The notes: a model not told the origin generated them from the letters alone. A DNA stretch of 64,000 nt from Candidatus Nanosynbacter sp. TM7-074 (GCF_041006295.1 NZ_CP158487.1:1-64000), one strand, 5' to 3'; shown: positions 42,997 through 53,006, numbered from the stretch's first letter. Program-made: numbers and translations.

Positions 42997-44628
42997 ATGG
43001 AACAGATTATTTCTCAGGTGGTGAAGCAACTTTTTGATCAAGAGGTATCAGTGCAATTGACGCGTCCTGATCCGAAGTTTGGCGATTTTGCGACGAATGT
43101 GGCACTGCAATTAGCAAAACCCTTGGGTAAAAATCCGCGCGAGATTGCCGAGGCGATCGCGGAAGAGCTACGCGGTCATCAGGAGTTTAGCGAGGTTAGC
43201 GTGGCTGGGCCGGGCTTTATCAATGTTAAGTTAAGCGACCAAGCGGTACTTGAGTCACTGAAAGTGCGACCGGCGACCAATCGTTCAGGCCAAACGGTCG
43301 TTATTGAAACTAATTGTCCAAATCCATTCAAAGCTATGCACATTGGCCATGCGCTGAATGCGATTTTGGCAGACACTATGGCGAATTTACTGGCGGTGGA
43401 TGGTGCATCGGTACACCGAGTGAGTTATCACGGCGACGTCGGGACGCATGTCGGCAAGAGTATGTGGGCGATTCTGCGCGAGATTGACGGTGATGTTGGT
43501 AAATTAGAGGCTATTCCGGCTGATAAGCGCAACGAGTTTATGAGCCGTATGTATGTTGAAGGTGCACGGGCAGCCAAGGAATCGCCAGAGGCACGGGCGG
43601 AAATTGATGAGCTAGCCAAGCAGTCGTTTGTGCTGGACGACCCGCTGTACAAGCAAGTGTATGAGATTTGTAAAGCCTGGAGTTTTGATGAAATTGACGC
43701 CAATGTGGCGCGGCTGGGCAATGTGCCGATTGAGCGGCGCTACGTTGAGAGCGAAACCGAAGTGCCAGGCAAGGCCTTGATTAAAGCAAAAACCCCAGAG
43801 GTCTTTACGAAGTCTGATGGTGCGTATATCTTCAAAGGCAGCCAATACGGTGCGTTTGATAATGTGTTCATCGGTTCGCACGGCAACGGACTATACGGCG
43901 CGCACGATATGGGGCTGATTCAGTTGAAACATCAAGATTATCCAAACCTGGACCTATCGATTACGGTCAACGGCGAAGAGCAGGCGGCGTATTTCCGTGG
44001 GGTGATCGCGGCTAGTGAATTGGCGATTCCAGAATTGAAAGGTAAATTGTTTAATTATGCGACTGGCCTGGTTAAATTGACAACTGGAAAAATGAGCTCG
44101 CGAACGGGTGAGGTTGTTACAATTGGCTGGCTGTTTGACGAGTTTAAGAAGGCAATTGAAAATGCTGGCGGTGAACCAACTGACGACGTGATTGCTGGCG
44201 CGCTTCGTTATCAATTCTTGAAGGTGAAGATCGGTGGCGACGTCATATTTGATATAAATGAAGCTGTAAGCCTGACGGGTAACACCGGTAGCTATCTGCA
44301 ATACGCACACGCTCGGGCGCGCGGGATTTTGGCAAAGTCTGAACAAGCAGCCACGTTCCCGACAGAATTGTTCGACGAAGACCGGCTGTTAGTCAGGAAA
44401 TTGAGTGAATATACGGAGGCGGTTAACCGTGCCACCGAGAGCTTGGAGCCGCATCATATCTGTGCCTACCTGTTTGAGTTGGCACAGGAATTCAATCGTT
44501 ACTACGAGAAAAATCAAGTTGTCGGCAGCGATAAAGAAGCGCATCGTATAGGAATTGTGTCGGTTTACGCTGACATCCTTAAGGCTGGACTAGCTATTTT
44601 AGGAATTGTCGCACCATATAAGATATAA
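42997..44628 (+). CDS. argS: Arginyl-tRNA synthetase
   Basis: Class I synthetase for arginine; it needs tRNA-Arg to activate the amino acid. The 543-residue protein begins with a short additional domain (about 1-85), has FKAMHIGHALNAILADTMAN (HIGH site, about 112-131), KLTTGKMSSRTGEVV in place of KMSKS (about 365), and the C-terminal DALR-type anticodon domain (about 430-543). The third-position G/C content is higher than in nearby genes. The close -10 box gives no room for a Shine-Dalgarno leader. Confidence 0.96.
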   Translation: MEQIISQVVKQLFDQEVSVQLTRPDPKFGDFATNVALQLAKPLGKNPREIAEAIAEELRGHQEFSEVSVAGPGFINVKLSDQAVLESLKVRPATNRSGQTVVIETNCPNPFKAMHIGHALNAILADTMANLLAVDGASVHRVSYHGDVGTHVGKSMWAILREIDGDVGKLEAIPADKRNEFMSRMYVEGARAAKESPEARAEIDELAKQSFVLDDPLYKQVYEICKAWSFDEIDANVARLGNVPIERRYVESETEVPGKALIKAKTPEVFTKSDGAYIFKGSQYGAFDNVFIGSHGNGLYGAHDMGLIQLKHQDYPNLDLSITVNGEEQAAYFRGVIAASELAIPELKGKLFNYATGLVKLTTGKMSSRTGEVVTIGWLFDEFKKAIENAGGEPTDDVIAGALRYQFLKVKIGGDVIFDINEAVSLTGNTGSYLQYAHARARGILAKSEQAATFPTELFDEDRLLVRKLSEYTEAVNRATESLEPHHICAYLFELAQEFNRYYEKNQVVGSDKEAHRIGIVSVYADILKAGLAILGIVAPYKI

Positions 44629-44653
44629 TAATTACCAAGAAGGAGACTTTATT

Positions 44654-45088
44654 ATGACAAAACCTAATGTTAATAAATCTACTAAAAAAATAGTCTCAAA
44701 AGGCACTAAGGTTGCTGCAAAGGTAGCCTCTATTAAAGACAAGAAATTAGTTGCCGGAGTAATAAAAGATAGTCACATGGGCGGCTTCGTTACTTTTATC
44801 CGTGAACAGGGCGTGGTTGGTCTGGCTGTCGGTTTAGCAATCGGTACTGCGGCTGGTGATACCGTGAAAAAGTTGGTGACAGCGTTCATTGACCCGCTTG
44901 TACAGTTAATTGTTGGTTCGCAACAGGGTCTTCAGGCAGCGTCGTTTACCGTTGAAATTGCTGGACGTCGGGGTGAATTTTTGTACGGAGCATTTATCAG
45001 CTCGTTGATCACTCTGTTGGCGGTTGCCTTTGTAGTATATGCAATCGTTCACTTCTTAAAGCTGGATAAATTAGACAAGAAAAAATAA
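44654..45088 (+). CDS. mscL: MscL-family mechanosensitive channel
   Basis: MscL opens on membrane stretch to release solutes. The start follows AAGGAG; the longer frame upstream overlaps argS. The 144-residue protein has a basic N-terminal extension (about 1-45), then FIREQGVVGLAVGLAIGTAA (first helix), VTAFIDPLVQLIVG and a C-terminal helix (about 115-137). The second helix keeps the family features but the RGNVVDLAVG motif is altered to REQGVVGLAVG. The extension is odd for MscL. Its end carries a 20-base sequence repeated at 45867. Confidence 0.8.
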   Translation: MTKPNVNKSTKKIVSKGTKVAAKVASIKDKKLVAGVIKDSHMGGFVTFIREQGVVGLAVGLAIGTAAGDTVKKLVTAFIDPLVQLIVGSQQGLQAASFTVEIAGRRGEFLYGAFISSLITLLAVAFVVYAIVHFLKLDKLDKKK

Positions 45089-45092
45089 GTCT

Positions 45093-45797
45093 TTAGTTAA
45101 TAATAGTACCAACCGCTTCTCCGCGGGCAGCGCGGGCAATGTTACTGTCTATTAACAAGTCGCAAATAATCACAGGAATATGCTCTTCCATGGCCAAACC
45201 AATGGCGGCCTTATCCATGACGGTAATATCGGGATTGGTTAAAACATCGTGGTAAGATATCTGGTCGAATTTAGTAGCATTGGAAAACTTGGTAGGATCT
45301 TTGTCATAAACTCCGTCAACTTTCGTTGTTTTAATGACAGCGTTGCACTGCATTTCCAGGGCTAGATTCAAAGCGGCAGTGTCAGTAGTAAGGAAAGGCC
45401 GACCAGTGCCACAGGCGACGATGACAACACGGCCTTTTTGAATATGACTGATTGCCCGGCGGAAAGTATATTGATCGATAAATTGATTAATCTCAACCGT
45501 AGATAATGCACGAGTTGGCAGATTAGAGTCGTTAAATACGTCAGTCAGAGCGATGGCGTTCATTAATGTCGAGAGCATGCCAATATTATGGGCGGATACG
45601 GGCTGGATGCCATGGCCAATGATTTGGTTGCCGCGGACGTAATTGCCACCACCAACCATAATGACAATTTCAGCTCCATCTTCAATGGCTGGTCTAATTT
45701 GCTCGGCAATCCATTTGGCGCGCTTGGGGTCAAACCCGCTAGAAAAATCGCCTTGTAGTTGTTCGCCTGATAGTTTGAGGAGAATACGTTTAGTCAT
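45093..45797 (-). CDS. pyrH: UMP kinase
   Basis: PyrH phosphorylates UMP to UDP. The 234-residue length is normal. LLKLSGEQLQGDFSSGFDPK (about 5-24), MVGGGNYVRGNQI and GTGRPFLTTDTAALNLALEM are the amino-acid-kinase-fold motifs. The ATG lies near TATGAT with an 11-base gap. The gene stands between two copies of a 20-base direct repeat. Only four bases separate its stop from that of the mscL-like gene. Confidence 0.96.
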   Translation of the reverse strand: MTKRILLKLSGEQLQGDFSSGFDPKRAKWIAEQIRPAIEDGAEIVIMVGGGNYVRGNQIIGHGIQPVSAHNIGMLSTLMNAIALTDVFNDSNLPTRALSTVEINQFIDQYTFRRAISHIQKGRVVIVACGTGRPFLTTDTAALNLALEMQCNAVIKTTKVDGVYDKDPTKFSNATKFDQISYHDVLTNPDITVMDKAAIGLAMEEHIPVIICDLLIDSNIARAARGEAVGTIIN

Positions 45798-45954
45798 GAC
45801 ACCAGTGTATCATAGCACGCCCGAAAAATAACATTAAGATAAATAATGATTTGTTGCATCGATTAAATAAATTAGACAAGAAAAAAGACTAAACGCTTAC
45901 GTTTGCTATTTTACACTCTCCTATCTACAATGTGAGTATAAAGGAGAGAGTAGT

Positions 45955-48501
45955 GTGAAAGATGGAGTTCGGCGGCCGGGCTATTTACGTAGATCGCAAG
46001 AACCTAGCAGTAGTCATTTATTGAGTCGAAATATTGAAAGACCCAGTCAGCCGTCGTATAGTTATGGCGAACCGCCCGAACAGAGGCGACAGCGTCTTGA
46101 AGAATTACGGAAACGGTACAGTAAACTACCAGAAACTTCTTTCGCTGACTATGATTTTGGTGATAAAGAATTACCTGCGTATAAGCATAAAGCAGAGATA
46201 TTGCGGACATTATCGGAAAATAAGATATCTTGGTTATGTGGACCGACGGGTAGCGGTAAAACGACACAAACCGCTCAGTATGCACTGGAGCGGTTTGATC
46301 GTGTTGTGGTGTTGATGCCGCGGCGGGTTATCGTCGATAATGTTACCGAATATGTCGAGCAAAGTTTGCGTGGACAGTTGGGTAAACAATATCCTGATCA
46401 CTTGGTGGGAAAGATCCATGGACGTGCCACTGAAGCGACGCCGGATACTAGACTTTGTTTTATGACTCCAGCAACGTTTACGAAAAAGCTGGAACAATTT
46501 TCTAGCGACTGGCAGGACGAGAAGACGCTTATCCTGGTTGATGAAATACATGAAGCCAACTTGGAGATGGAATTTGCTACCGCTCTGGCTGCGAAATCGA
46601 TAGAGAATACCGGCAAATGGCATATGGCTTTTTCTAGTGCCACGCCTGACACGGAAGTTTCTCAGGCGATGTACGAAGGCATCAACGAATCAGCATTGCC
46701 AGTCGTAACCATTGAGGGTCGGCCGCATGATATTGATATTGAAGAAGATAAGGTGAATACCGTATCCGAAGCCTACCTTGAATATGGTAAGGACTCGAAA
46801 AAATCACTAATCTTTGTTGAAGGCGTGAGGAGTATTGATGAGACCATTGCGTCAATCAAACGTCATACTCGCCATCAATCCGGGAAAATACGATTTTTCA
46901 AACTACATTCTGGCATATCAGAAGCTGCGCGCCGAGAGATTTTTACTGCCAAACCAGCAGAAGATGAGTCGTTTGTCATCGTTTCGACCTCGGCTGGACA
47001 GTCTGGCATCACCATCCCCGAGGTTGATTTGGTGTTGTCAAATGGACTGACAAAGAGTAAAGAAATCGGCGAAGAAGGCGCAGAAGGACTGCCGCCTCGA
47101 TTGTGTACCCAGGCGGAGTTAATGCAACAAGCGGGGCGTGGTGGCCGTGATATTGACGGTGCAAAGTTTGTATTGGCTCGTCCGATATCTTACGATAAGA
47201 TTTATTTGCCAGATGAGCTGAAAGGATTTTATGATATTGCGTCTCGTGAACAGCATATTCCACCGGAGATATATCACACGAATATTGTGCGCAACGTTTT
47301 GTCGGCTATCCATCTGAATGGTGATTTTGAGGATCTGAACCGATACCTGATGCATCCTGTTGCTAGTAAAAAAGTTATTCAAGAGTCGTACGATTTGTTA
47401 GAAACTTTGGAGGCGATTGATGGCGAAGGGCAAATTACAAAAATTGGTGAGTTTATGGATAATTTGCCATTGTCACCAGAGTTGTCTCGGGCATTAGCAG
47501 AAATGATTAGAACTGGAGGAAGTTTGAGGGAAGTACTGGCATTATCAGCAATTGCGGCTTCCGTTTCTGGCGGTGGTTTTGCCGCGTGGCATCAACCAAA
47601 GGAATTGTTCCAGGAATTTGTCAGCCCCGATACAACAGATGACTTTTTTGCCGAATACGATGCTTTTTTGAAAACCAGAGAGATTTATGACGGCTGTCGT
47701 ACTGACAATGACGTCTACCTGACTAATAGTATTGATCCCAATAAGGCAGATAATATTCACTATCAATTTAGTAAAATATGTCGGCGCCTGTCGGTTAATC
47801 CAAACGATATCGACATGGGTGAACTAAACAGCGAGGAAAAACACAATATATCGGTGGCTTTGGTGCGCGGGTTTCAGGAATTATTGTATACCAAAGCTGG
47901 TAGTCGGCGCATTGGACGAACAACCGTGAATCAATACACGAATATTCATACTGGTGAACGTGGTATTTCTGAGTACGAAATTAGTTTACACAGCTTCGTG
48001 CGACGTATGGGCTCGGAGGCGTTGACGTTAGTGCTGGCTTTGCCGTGGTGGTATGATGCGCGTGACGGTCGTCGATACACACTTAATACGGTTTTACCAG
48101 TGACCAAGGATCAAGTTTCTGAAGCCTTGAGCAGTAATACCGTCCTTGAGTTCCTTGGTGACCGGGTGGCTCCGAATGGCGATTTGGTCCATGTGGCGCA
48201 GCCGAAAGTTGGCTCACTAGTGATCGGCCCAGAGCAGCAGCAAAAAATCCCCGCTACGACAGATAAACAAATCGCGCTGGTAGTGGACACAATGAAAAAT
48301 AGGGCCAATAAACAAGTAAAAGTATTGTTTGATTTACGGCATCAGCGAGTTATTACCAAGGGTCAATTGCGTCAGGCACTAGAAGAGTCTGCGGTGGATA
48401 GTCACAATGTTCATGAAGCAGAGGCTAAGGTTTGGGCTGTGGTGCAAGAGGTGTTAACGAGCGAGCAACAGGAAGCTTTTTATGATCAGATAAATAGATG
48501 A
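45955..48501 (+). CDS. DEAH-family RNA helicase (HrpA/HrpB-like)
   Basis: The 848-residue protein starts at GTG after GGAGAGAG. A basic N-terminal 60 residues is followed by a superfamily 2 core: Walker A CGPTGSGKTTQTAQ (about 94-107), DEIH (LVDEIHEA near 195), SAT (FSSATPDTE), VSTSAGQSGITIPEVDLVL and QQAGRGGRDIDGAKFVLA. A helicase-associated region follows (about 450-640), then a C-terminal domain of about 200 residues. HrpA/HrpB-type helicases act in RNA handling. The unusual DEIH instead of DEAH is worth noting. Confidence 0.88.
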   Translation: MKDGVRRPGYLRRSQEPSSSHLLSRNIERPSQPSYSYGEPPEQRRQRLEELRKRYSKLPETSFADYDFGDKELPAYKHKAEILRTLSENKISWLCGPTGSGKTTQTAQYALERFDRVVVLMPRRVIVDNVTEYVEQSLRGQLGKQYPDHLVGKIHGRATEATPDTRLCFMTPATFTKKLEQFSSDWQDEKTLILVDEIHEANLEMEFATALAAKSIENTGKWHMAFSSATPDTEVSQAMYEGINESALPVVTIEGRPHDIDIEEDKVNTVSEAYLEYGKDSKKSLIFVEGVRSIDETIASIKRHTRHQSGKIRFFKLHSGISEAARREIFTAKPAEDESFVIVSTSAGQSGITIPEVDLVLSNGLTKSKEIGEEGAEGLPPRLCTQAELMQQAGRGGRDIDGAKFVLARPISYDKIYLPDELKGFYDIASREQHIPPEIYHTNIVRNVLSAIHLNGDFEDLNRYLMHPVASKKVIQESYDLLETLEAIDGEGQITKIGEFMDNLPLSPELSRALAEMIRTGGSLREVLALSAIAASVSGGGFAAWHQPKELFQEFVSPDTTDDFFAEYDAFLKTREIYDGCRTDNDVYLTNSIDPNKADNIHYQFSKICRRLSVNPNDIDMGELNSEEKHNISVALVRGFQELLYTKAGSRRIGRTTVNQYTNIHTGERGISEYEISLHSFVRRMGSEALTLVLALPWWYDARDGRRYTLNTVLPVTKDQVSEALSSNTVLEFLGDRVAPNGDLVHVAQPKVGSLVIGPEQQQKIPATTDKQIALVVDTMKNRANKQVKVLFDLRHQRVITKGQLRQALEESAVDSHNVHEAEAKVWAVVQEVLTSEQQEAFYDQINR

Positions 48502-48520
48502 CGAGTGTATAATAGGTAAT

Positions 48521-48625
48521 ATGAGTAAAGCGAAAAATATTATGGATCGATCTGAAGATGACTGGACTAGATCCAGTGCGTATCGAGTGGCTTCTTTGCT
48601 TGACTTTTTAAATGATTTATGCTAA
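48521..48625 (+). CDS. Possible 34-residue peptide
   Basis: ATG, 34 codons (KAKNIMDRSEDDWTRSSAYR onwards) and TAA. TATAAT (48508-48513) lies seven bases upstream, in the leaderless layout seen elsewhere. It is too short to trust on its own. Confidence 0.3.
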   Translation: MSKAKNIMDRSEDDWTRSSAYRVASLLDFLNDLC

Positions 48626-48635
48626 AGTATAATAC

Positions 48636-49712
48636 GTGGAAAAAGTAAGCCCGAACCTGAGCGATATAGAGGCGAAGATGCATCAGCCTCGCGCTTTGCA
48701 AGTACTTGATAGCGGCGAGCGCCGCGTAGAATTTGGAGGAATTAGCTGCCAGCTGAAATATTATGATTGCGAGCAGCCTGGCAACCCGGAAGCTCGCTGC
48801 AATGAAATATATGAATATAAGTTGTCTGCCGATGCTATTGAGCGGGCTAATTTAGGTTTTGATTTAGATGAATTACCGTCATTTATTGGCGTGAAGGGCG
48901 GGGCGGCTCGCCAGGTTTTGGAGGCACTAGTACACAGTGACCGTCAGTTACTACCTCCTCGCGATGTCGATTTGGTAATTTTAGAAGAAGTTATTGCTAG
49001 TGGCGATTATGATCCAGATGAGATTCGGGCGGTAGCGAGCGATCTTTCAATGCGTTTTTCGCCACGTGATGCAATGAATGGCTATGGCGCGGAGTCTGTA
49101 CAATCTACTGCCGAGTTTATGAGGCAGCATGATTTTACAATCAATCAAGTGCTCATACACAAGAACAACGGTGCTTGGAGGCTATTGGCTAGCACTCAAG
49201 CAGTGTTGGATACTGCTGAGCATATTATTAGACCGACAGTTTTTGAACACGACATTGATTATGACTATCGAATTGGCAATAAATTAGCCCTCAAGGCAGT
49301 GAGGCTTCTGTCTGATATGCAAGTTCAGGGGATTGACTACGCAACCATCAAGAGTGTTCAATTGCCAGATGATATTTATGGTGATCCAAGGGATGATTAT
49401 TTCATGCAAGCGCTACAGCTAGATAAGGCGTTAGAAGTCAGCGACGAATTGGCCGAACGCTATGTGGAAAATCTAAAGTTTTATGGAATGATACCGTATG
49501 GTTGTGAAGATATGAGTGCTATTGAGATGTATTATTATCTAGTGAATGAGACGGATTTTGTCCCGTCTGATGGCGTGCTTGAATCCCTTCGGATTGAAAG
49601 AGAAAATCGCCTGAAGCTTGGTGGTGCGGCAAAGTTTGATGACGTTGTTGAAAGGCTATTAAGACAGGTGCCAGAGTGGTTTTCTCGAGATTACTACGAT
49701 GCCAAAAAGTAG
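48636..49712 (+). CDS. Class II CCA-adding/poly(A) polymerase-like nucleotidyltransferase
   Basis: The 358-residue protein (GTG start, or ATG 48678 after GAGG) contains FIGVKGGAARQVLEALVH, then PPRDVDLVIL (the DxD-like metal motif, about 105-117) and HDFTINQVLIHKN, matching the head and DFTINA motifs of class II nucleotidyltransferases. The C-terminal half is helical. The typical GGxVRDxLLG reads GGAARQVLEAL, so substrate and activity may differ. A role in tRNA 3'-end repair is possible but not shown; many tRNAs here already encode CCA. Confidence 0.65.
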   Translation: MEKVSPNLSDIEAKMHQPRALQVLDSGERRVEFGGISCQLKYYDCEQPGNPEARCNEIYEYKLSADAIERANLGFDLDELPSFIGVKGGAARQVLEALVHSDRQLLPPRDVDLVILEEVIASGDYDPDEIRAVASDLSMRFSPRDAMNGYGAESVQSTAEFMRQHDFTINQVLIHKNNGAWRLLASTQAVLDTAEHIIRPTVFEHDIDYDYRIGNKLALKAVRLLSDMQVQGIDYATIKSVQLPDDIYGDPRDDYFMQALQLDKALEVSDELAERYVENLKFYGMIPYGCEDMSAIEMYYYLVNETDFVPSDGVLESLRIERENRLKLGGAAKFDDVVERLLRQVPEWFSRDYYDAKK

Positions 49713-49718
49713 TATAAT
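49713..49718 (+). promoter_or_regulatory. -10 box of orn
   Basis: TATAAT six bases from the ATG at 49725; leaderless arrangement. Confidence 0.55.
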
Positions 49719-49724
49719 AAAGAT

Positions 49725-50276
49725 ATGAAAGCCAGTTTTAAGCCAAAGAAGATTTTGTGGATGGATCTAGAGATGACCGGGTTGGATCCGGTGCGTGATG
49801 AGATTTTGGAAGTGGCGGCGATTGCTACGGATTGGGATTTTACGGAAATTGCGACATATGAGGGTGTGGTGCGGCATGACCCAGCCAAATTGGGTAAACT
49901 GCTGGATCGAAACGCCAGTTTTTGGGATGAGCACCCAGGAGCACGGCGCGGTTTGGAGGAACAGAACGAAGCTGGTAAGCCGTTGGCGGCGGTTGAACAA
50001 GAATTATTGGCATTTTGTGATGAGTATTTTGCAGGTGAGCCACGGATTTTATTGGGTGGCAATTCAATTCACCAAGACCGGCGGTTTATTGATCAGTGGT
50101 GGCCTGTGTTGTCAAAAAGACTACACTATCGGATGTTGGATGTTAGTGCTTGGAAAGTGGTATTTGAGGGCAAATATGGCAAGAAATTTGCCAAACCAGA
50201 AGAGCATCGGGCGCTGGAGGATATTCGTGGTAGTATCATGGAATTAAAATATTATCTAAAGAAGGTGAAGCCATGA
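49725..50276 (+). CDS. orn: Oligoribonuclease
   Basis: Orn is a DEDDh 3'-5' exonuclease that degrades 2-5-nt RNA, including pGpG. The 183-residue length is normal. ILWMDLEMTGLDPVRDEIL (Asp/Glu pair near 14-16), GNSIHQDRRFIDQWWP and HRALEDIRGSIMELKYY supply the Exo motifs. TATAAT is close to the ATG. Its stop overlaps the next gene by four bases (ATGA), so the two are coupled. Confidence 0.95.
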   Translation: MKASFKPKKILWMDLEMTGLDPVRDEILEVAAIATDWDFTEIATYEGVVRHDPAKLGKLLDRNASFWDEHPGARRGLEEQNEAGKPLAAVEQELLAFCDEYFAGEPRILLGGNSIHQDRRFIDQWWPVLSKRLHYRMLDVSAWKVVFEGKYGKKFAKPEEHRALEDIRGSIMELKYYLKKVKP

Positions 50277-50611
50277 CCCATAAACAATTTGAAGAGTTTA
50301 TTCTCAGTTTGCCCGGCGTGTGGCTGGACTATCCGTTTGGCGAGGATATTGCGGTGTATAAATTTGGTAAGAGTAATGATGGCGCAGGGAAGATGGTAGC
50401 GCTGGTTAAGGAGGGATCAAATCCGCTCAGGGTGAGTTTGAAGTGTGATCCATTGTTGGCGCAGAATTTGCGGGAAAAATATGAAACAGTGCTGCCGGGC
50501 TATCATTTGAATAAGAAACATTGGAATACAGTGATTTGTTCAGGCCAATTGACGGATGACGAAATTTTTGATCTTGCGCGATTAAGCTATCAACTAATTG
50601 CAGAAGCTTAA
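50273..50611 (+). CDS. MmcQ/YjbR-family protein
   Basis: The 112-residue protein has the CyaY-like fold of the MmcQ/YjbR family: LPGVWLDYPFGEDIAVYKFG, then ALVKEGSNPLRVSLKCDP and PGYHLNKKHWNTVICSGQLT. Members are small DNA-binding-like proteins of unclear role. It is coupled to orn and its stop shares TTAA with the opposing gene. Confidence 0.85.
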   Translation: MTHKQFEEFILSLPGVWLDYPFGEDIAVYKFGKSNDGAGKMVALVKEGSNPLRVSLKCDPLLAQNLREKYETVLPGYHLNKKHWNTVICSGQLTDDEIFDLARLSYQLIAEA

Positions 50612-51219
50612 CTTGACTTAATTATCTGGTTAATTTGCTTTTGGATATTTTCCAAATCTGTAGCGGTTTTTTCCAGCCATTGACGCATAGTTTTTGATTT
50701 GGTCGATTTGTATACTTTCGACATCATGGCAATTGTGTCTGTTATTTGGACATTCATTTCGTGTGCATAAGTAACGTCCAGCTGCGTGTTTAGGTTGGCT
50801 TCATCGAGCTTTTTCTCCAGTTTATCTGAAGGGTCTAGGGCGAGAATATCTTTTTTCTTCTCTTTGTAGCTAATACCTGCTGCTTGAAGTGGATCGCTCA
50901 TTGATGCTTCAGCGGTAGTTAGGACGGAAACTAAAGAACTATTAGTGGTTTGGAGTTCGGTTGATCGGAATTTGTTATTGTATTTTTGAGAAATAGTCAG
51001 TAGTTTATTAACCCGTGCGGCAACTTGGGCTGGAGTGGTTTTTGGCATGGAATTTTGCGAAAAAACAAAAATTGCAATGAGGGTTAATATTCCGATTAGA
51101 CTGAGGATGACCATGATTATTTTGGTTTTTTTATCAAAACCTTCCGCTGGTGGGGGTGTGGCAATTTGATTTAGATAATCGATACCTTGTGATTGGTTGT
51201 CCAAATTGTCAGGATACAT
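50608..51219 (-). CDS. Membrane-anchored protein of unknown function
   Basis: The start was set at 51219, six bases after TTAAAT; an earlier in-frame ATG at 51237 lies within that promoter. The 203-residue protein has a polar N-terminus, a membrane helix (about 34-54) and an extracellular helical domain (about 60-200) with alternate charged and hydrophobic residues. Residues about 140-200 (NTQLDVTYAHEMNVQITDTI) look like a coiled coil. No family is recognised. Confidence 0.6.
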   Translation of the reverse strand: MYPDNLDNQSQGIDYLNQIATPPPAEGFDKKTKIIMVILSLIGILTLIAIFVFSQNSMPKTTPAQVAARVNKLLTISQKYNNKFRSTELQTTNSSLVSVLTTAEASMSDPLQAAGISYKEKKKDILALDPSDKLEKKLDEANLNTQLDVTYAHEMNVQITDTIAMMSKVYKSTKSKTMRQWLEKTATDLENIQKQINQIIKSS

Positions 51220-51260
51220 GTTTCTATTTAAGCACAAACAATAACAGAGGTAAAGGGTGA

Positions 51261-51266
51261 TATAAT
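51261..51266 (+). promoter_or_regulatory. -10 box of dnaG
   Basis: TATAAT six bases from the dnaG ATG. Confidence 0.55.
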
Positions 51267-51272
51267 AAAAAC

Positions 51273-53006
51273 ATGAATGACGCCAAAGAAGAAGTGCGAG
51301 CGCGGCTGAACATCGAGGATGTAATTGGTGAGTATGTTCATTTGAAACGGGCAGGCCGCAATCTAAAGGGTCTTAGTCCGTTTACTGACGAGCGAACACC
51401 GAGTTTCATGGTAAGTCCAGAGAAGCAGATTTGGCATGATTTTTCTTCTGGCAAGGGTGGCGACATTTTCACCTTTGTGATGATGGTTGAGGGGATGGAT
51501 TTTCGGCAAGCTCTGGAGCATTTGGCGCGTAAAGCAGGTGTGGATTTGACACTGTTTTCTAGTGGCGATGGGCGAACTTCCAAGCGACGGGCCAGGGCTA
51601 GAGAAGCGCTTAAATTGGCAGCTAATTTTTATCAGCAGAATTTGGTGAAAAATTCGGTGGCGCTGGACTATGTAGTAAAAAAACGACGATTAAATCGACA
51701 GACAATTGGTGATTTTCTGATTGGATATGCACCGGATAATGGTGATGCACTAACAAAAGCGCTAGAGAAAAGGGGTTTTTCAAAACGTGAGCTGTCTGAT
51801 GCTGGGCTGACGAATCGTTTTGGTGGAGATTTATTCCGCGGACGGATGATGGTGGCACTGAGTGATGGTAGTGGCGAAGTGGTTGGTTTTACTGGTCGGA
51901 TTATTCGGGATGATCCGCGCGCGCCAAAGTACCTAAACACACCGCAGACTTTATTGTTTGATAAGTCGCGTTATATTTTTGGATTATCTCAAGCCAAAGA
52001 AGCGATTCGTAAGAATGATGCGGCGGTTATTGTCGAGGGAAATCTGGATGTGATTAGTAGTCATCAGGCGGGCATAAAAAACGTGGTGGCAACTTCCGGT
52101 ACGGCGATGACGATCCAGCATTTGAAATCCTTGAGTCGGCTGGCGGGGCGGATTCGCTTGGCGTTTGATGGCGATCGGGCAGGGGTGAATGCAACGGAGC
52201 GGGCGATTAATCTGGCGCAAGAAGTTGGCGTGGAGTTGGAGGTGGTGAGTTTACCTGATGGTGTTAAAGATCCAGACGAGTTAATCCAAAAAGATCCAAG
52301 CTTGTGGCAGATGGCAATTGATAAATCCCAGCCGGCGGTGGACTGGGTAATTGCCAGATATGCGGAAATGGAAGATTTGAAATCAGCAGAAGGTAAGCGC
52401 CGCTTCTCAACGATTGCCTTAAGAATTGTCAGAAGTCTGAAAGATCCGGTGGAACAGGAGCACTATTTGTCGGTGATTTCTGAGAAAACTGGCGCCTCGA
52501 TTACTGCACTTAAGGCAAAATTGTCGAATGAAAAAGTTGCCGAGCATCAATTGAAAAAGACTAAAATTGATAAGGAAAAACCACAGCCCGTTCAAGATGA
52601 GACCGAGGACATGTTGGTGGGGTTGGCAGCGAGCGAAAAGTCTGTGCGACGTTGGCTGGCGGCAATTTCTGGTGAGATGTTGGACGGTGACAGTGCGCGG
52701 CAATTAATTGGCTATCTGCGAAAAAACCCAGACGTAGACCTAGGCGAAGTTCCGCTGGACTTGCAAAAAATCGAACAGTATGTGAAAATAGTACAGTTGA
52801 AAAGTGAAAGTCGTTACGCCAATTGGGAGCAAAAAAGCTTAGACGAAGAAATGGCTCGGCTAGTCAGACAGATAACAATTAAACATCGCGAAAACAAAAA
52901 GAATCAACTATTAACGCAGCTTAGAGAGGCCGAGGCGTCGGGTGATGAGGTTTTGTCTCAGAATTTGCGCCAGAGCTTAAATAATCTGATTAAGGAGAAA
53001 ATGTGA
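51273..53006 (+). CDS. dnaG: DNA primase with a ligand-free zinc domain
   Basis: DnaG makes RNA primers on the lagging strand. The 577-residue protein has the N-terminal domain (about 1-100), the RNA-polymerase/TOPRIM part (about 110-370, with [10 protein letters not shown] and FDGDRAG) and a C-terminal helicase-binding-like domain. In the CHC2 region the four zinc ligands (Cys40, His43, Cys61, Cys64 in E. coli) are replaced by S35, T38, D56 and S59 at exactly matching spacing. The fold pattern [13 protein letters not shown] remains. So zinc is probably not bound. It overlaps rpoD by four bases. Confidence 0.95.
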   Translation: MNDAKEEVRARLNIEDVIGEYVHLKRAGRNLKGLSPFTDERTPSFMVSPEKQIWHDFSSGKGGDIFTFVMMVEGMDFRQALEHLARKAGVDLTLFSSGDGRTSKRRARAREALKLAANFYQQNLVKNSVALDYVVKKRRLNRQTIGDFLIGYAPDNGDALTKALEKRGFSKRELSDAGLTNRFGGDLFRGRMMVALSDGSGEVVGFTGRIIRDDPRAPKYLNTPQTLLFDKSRYIFGLSQAKEAIRKNDAAVIVEGNLDVISSHQAGIKNVVATSGTAMTIQHLKSLSRLAGRIRLAFDGDRAGVNATERAINLAQEVGVELEVVSLPDGVKDPDELIQKDPSLWQMAIDKSQPAVDWVIARYAEMEDLKSAEGKRRFSTIALRIVRSLKDPVEQEHYLSVISEKTGASITALKAKLSNEKVAEHQLKKTKIDKEKPQPVQDETEDMLVGLAASEKSVRRWLAAISGEMLDGDSARQLIGYLRKNPDVDLGEVPLDLQKIEQYVKIVQLKSESRYANWEQKSLDEEMARLVRQITIKHRENKKNQLLTQLREAEASGDEVLSQNLRQSLNNLIKEKM

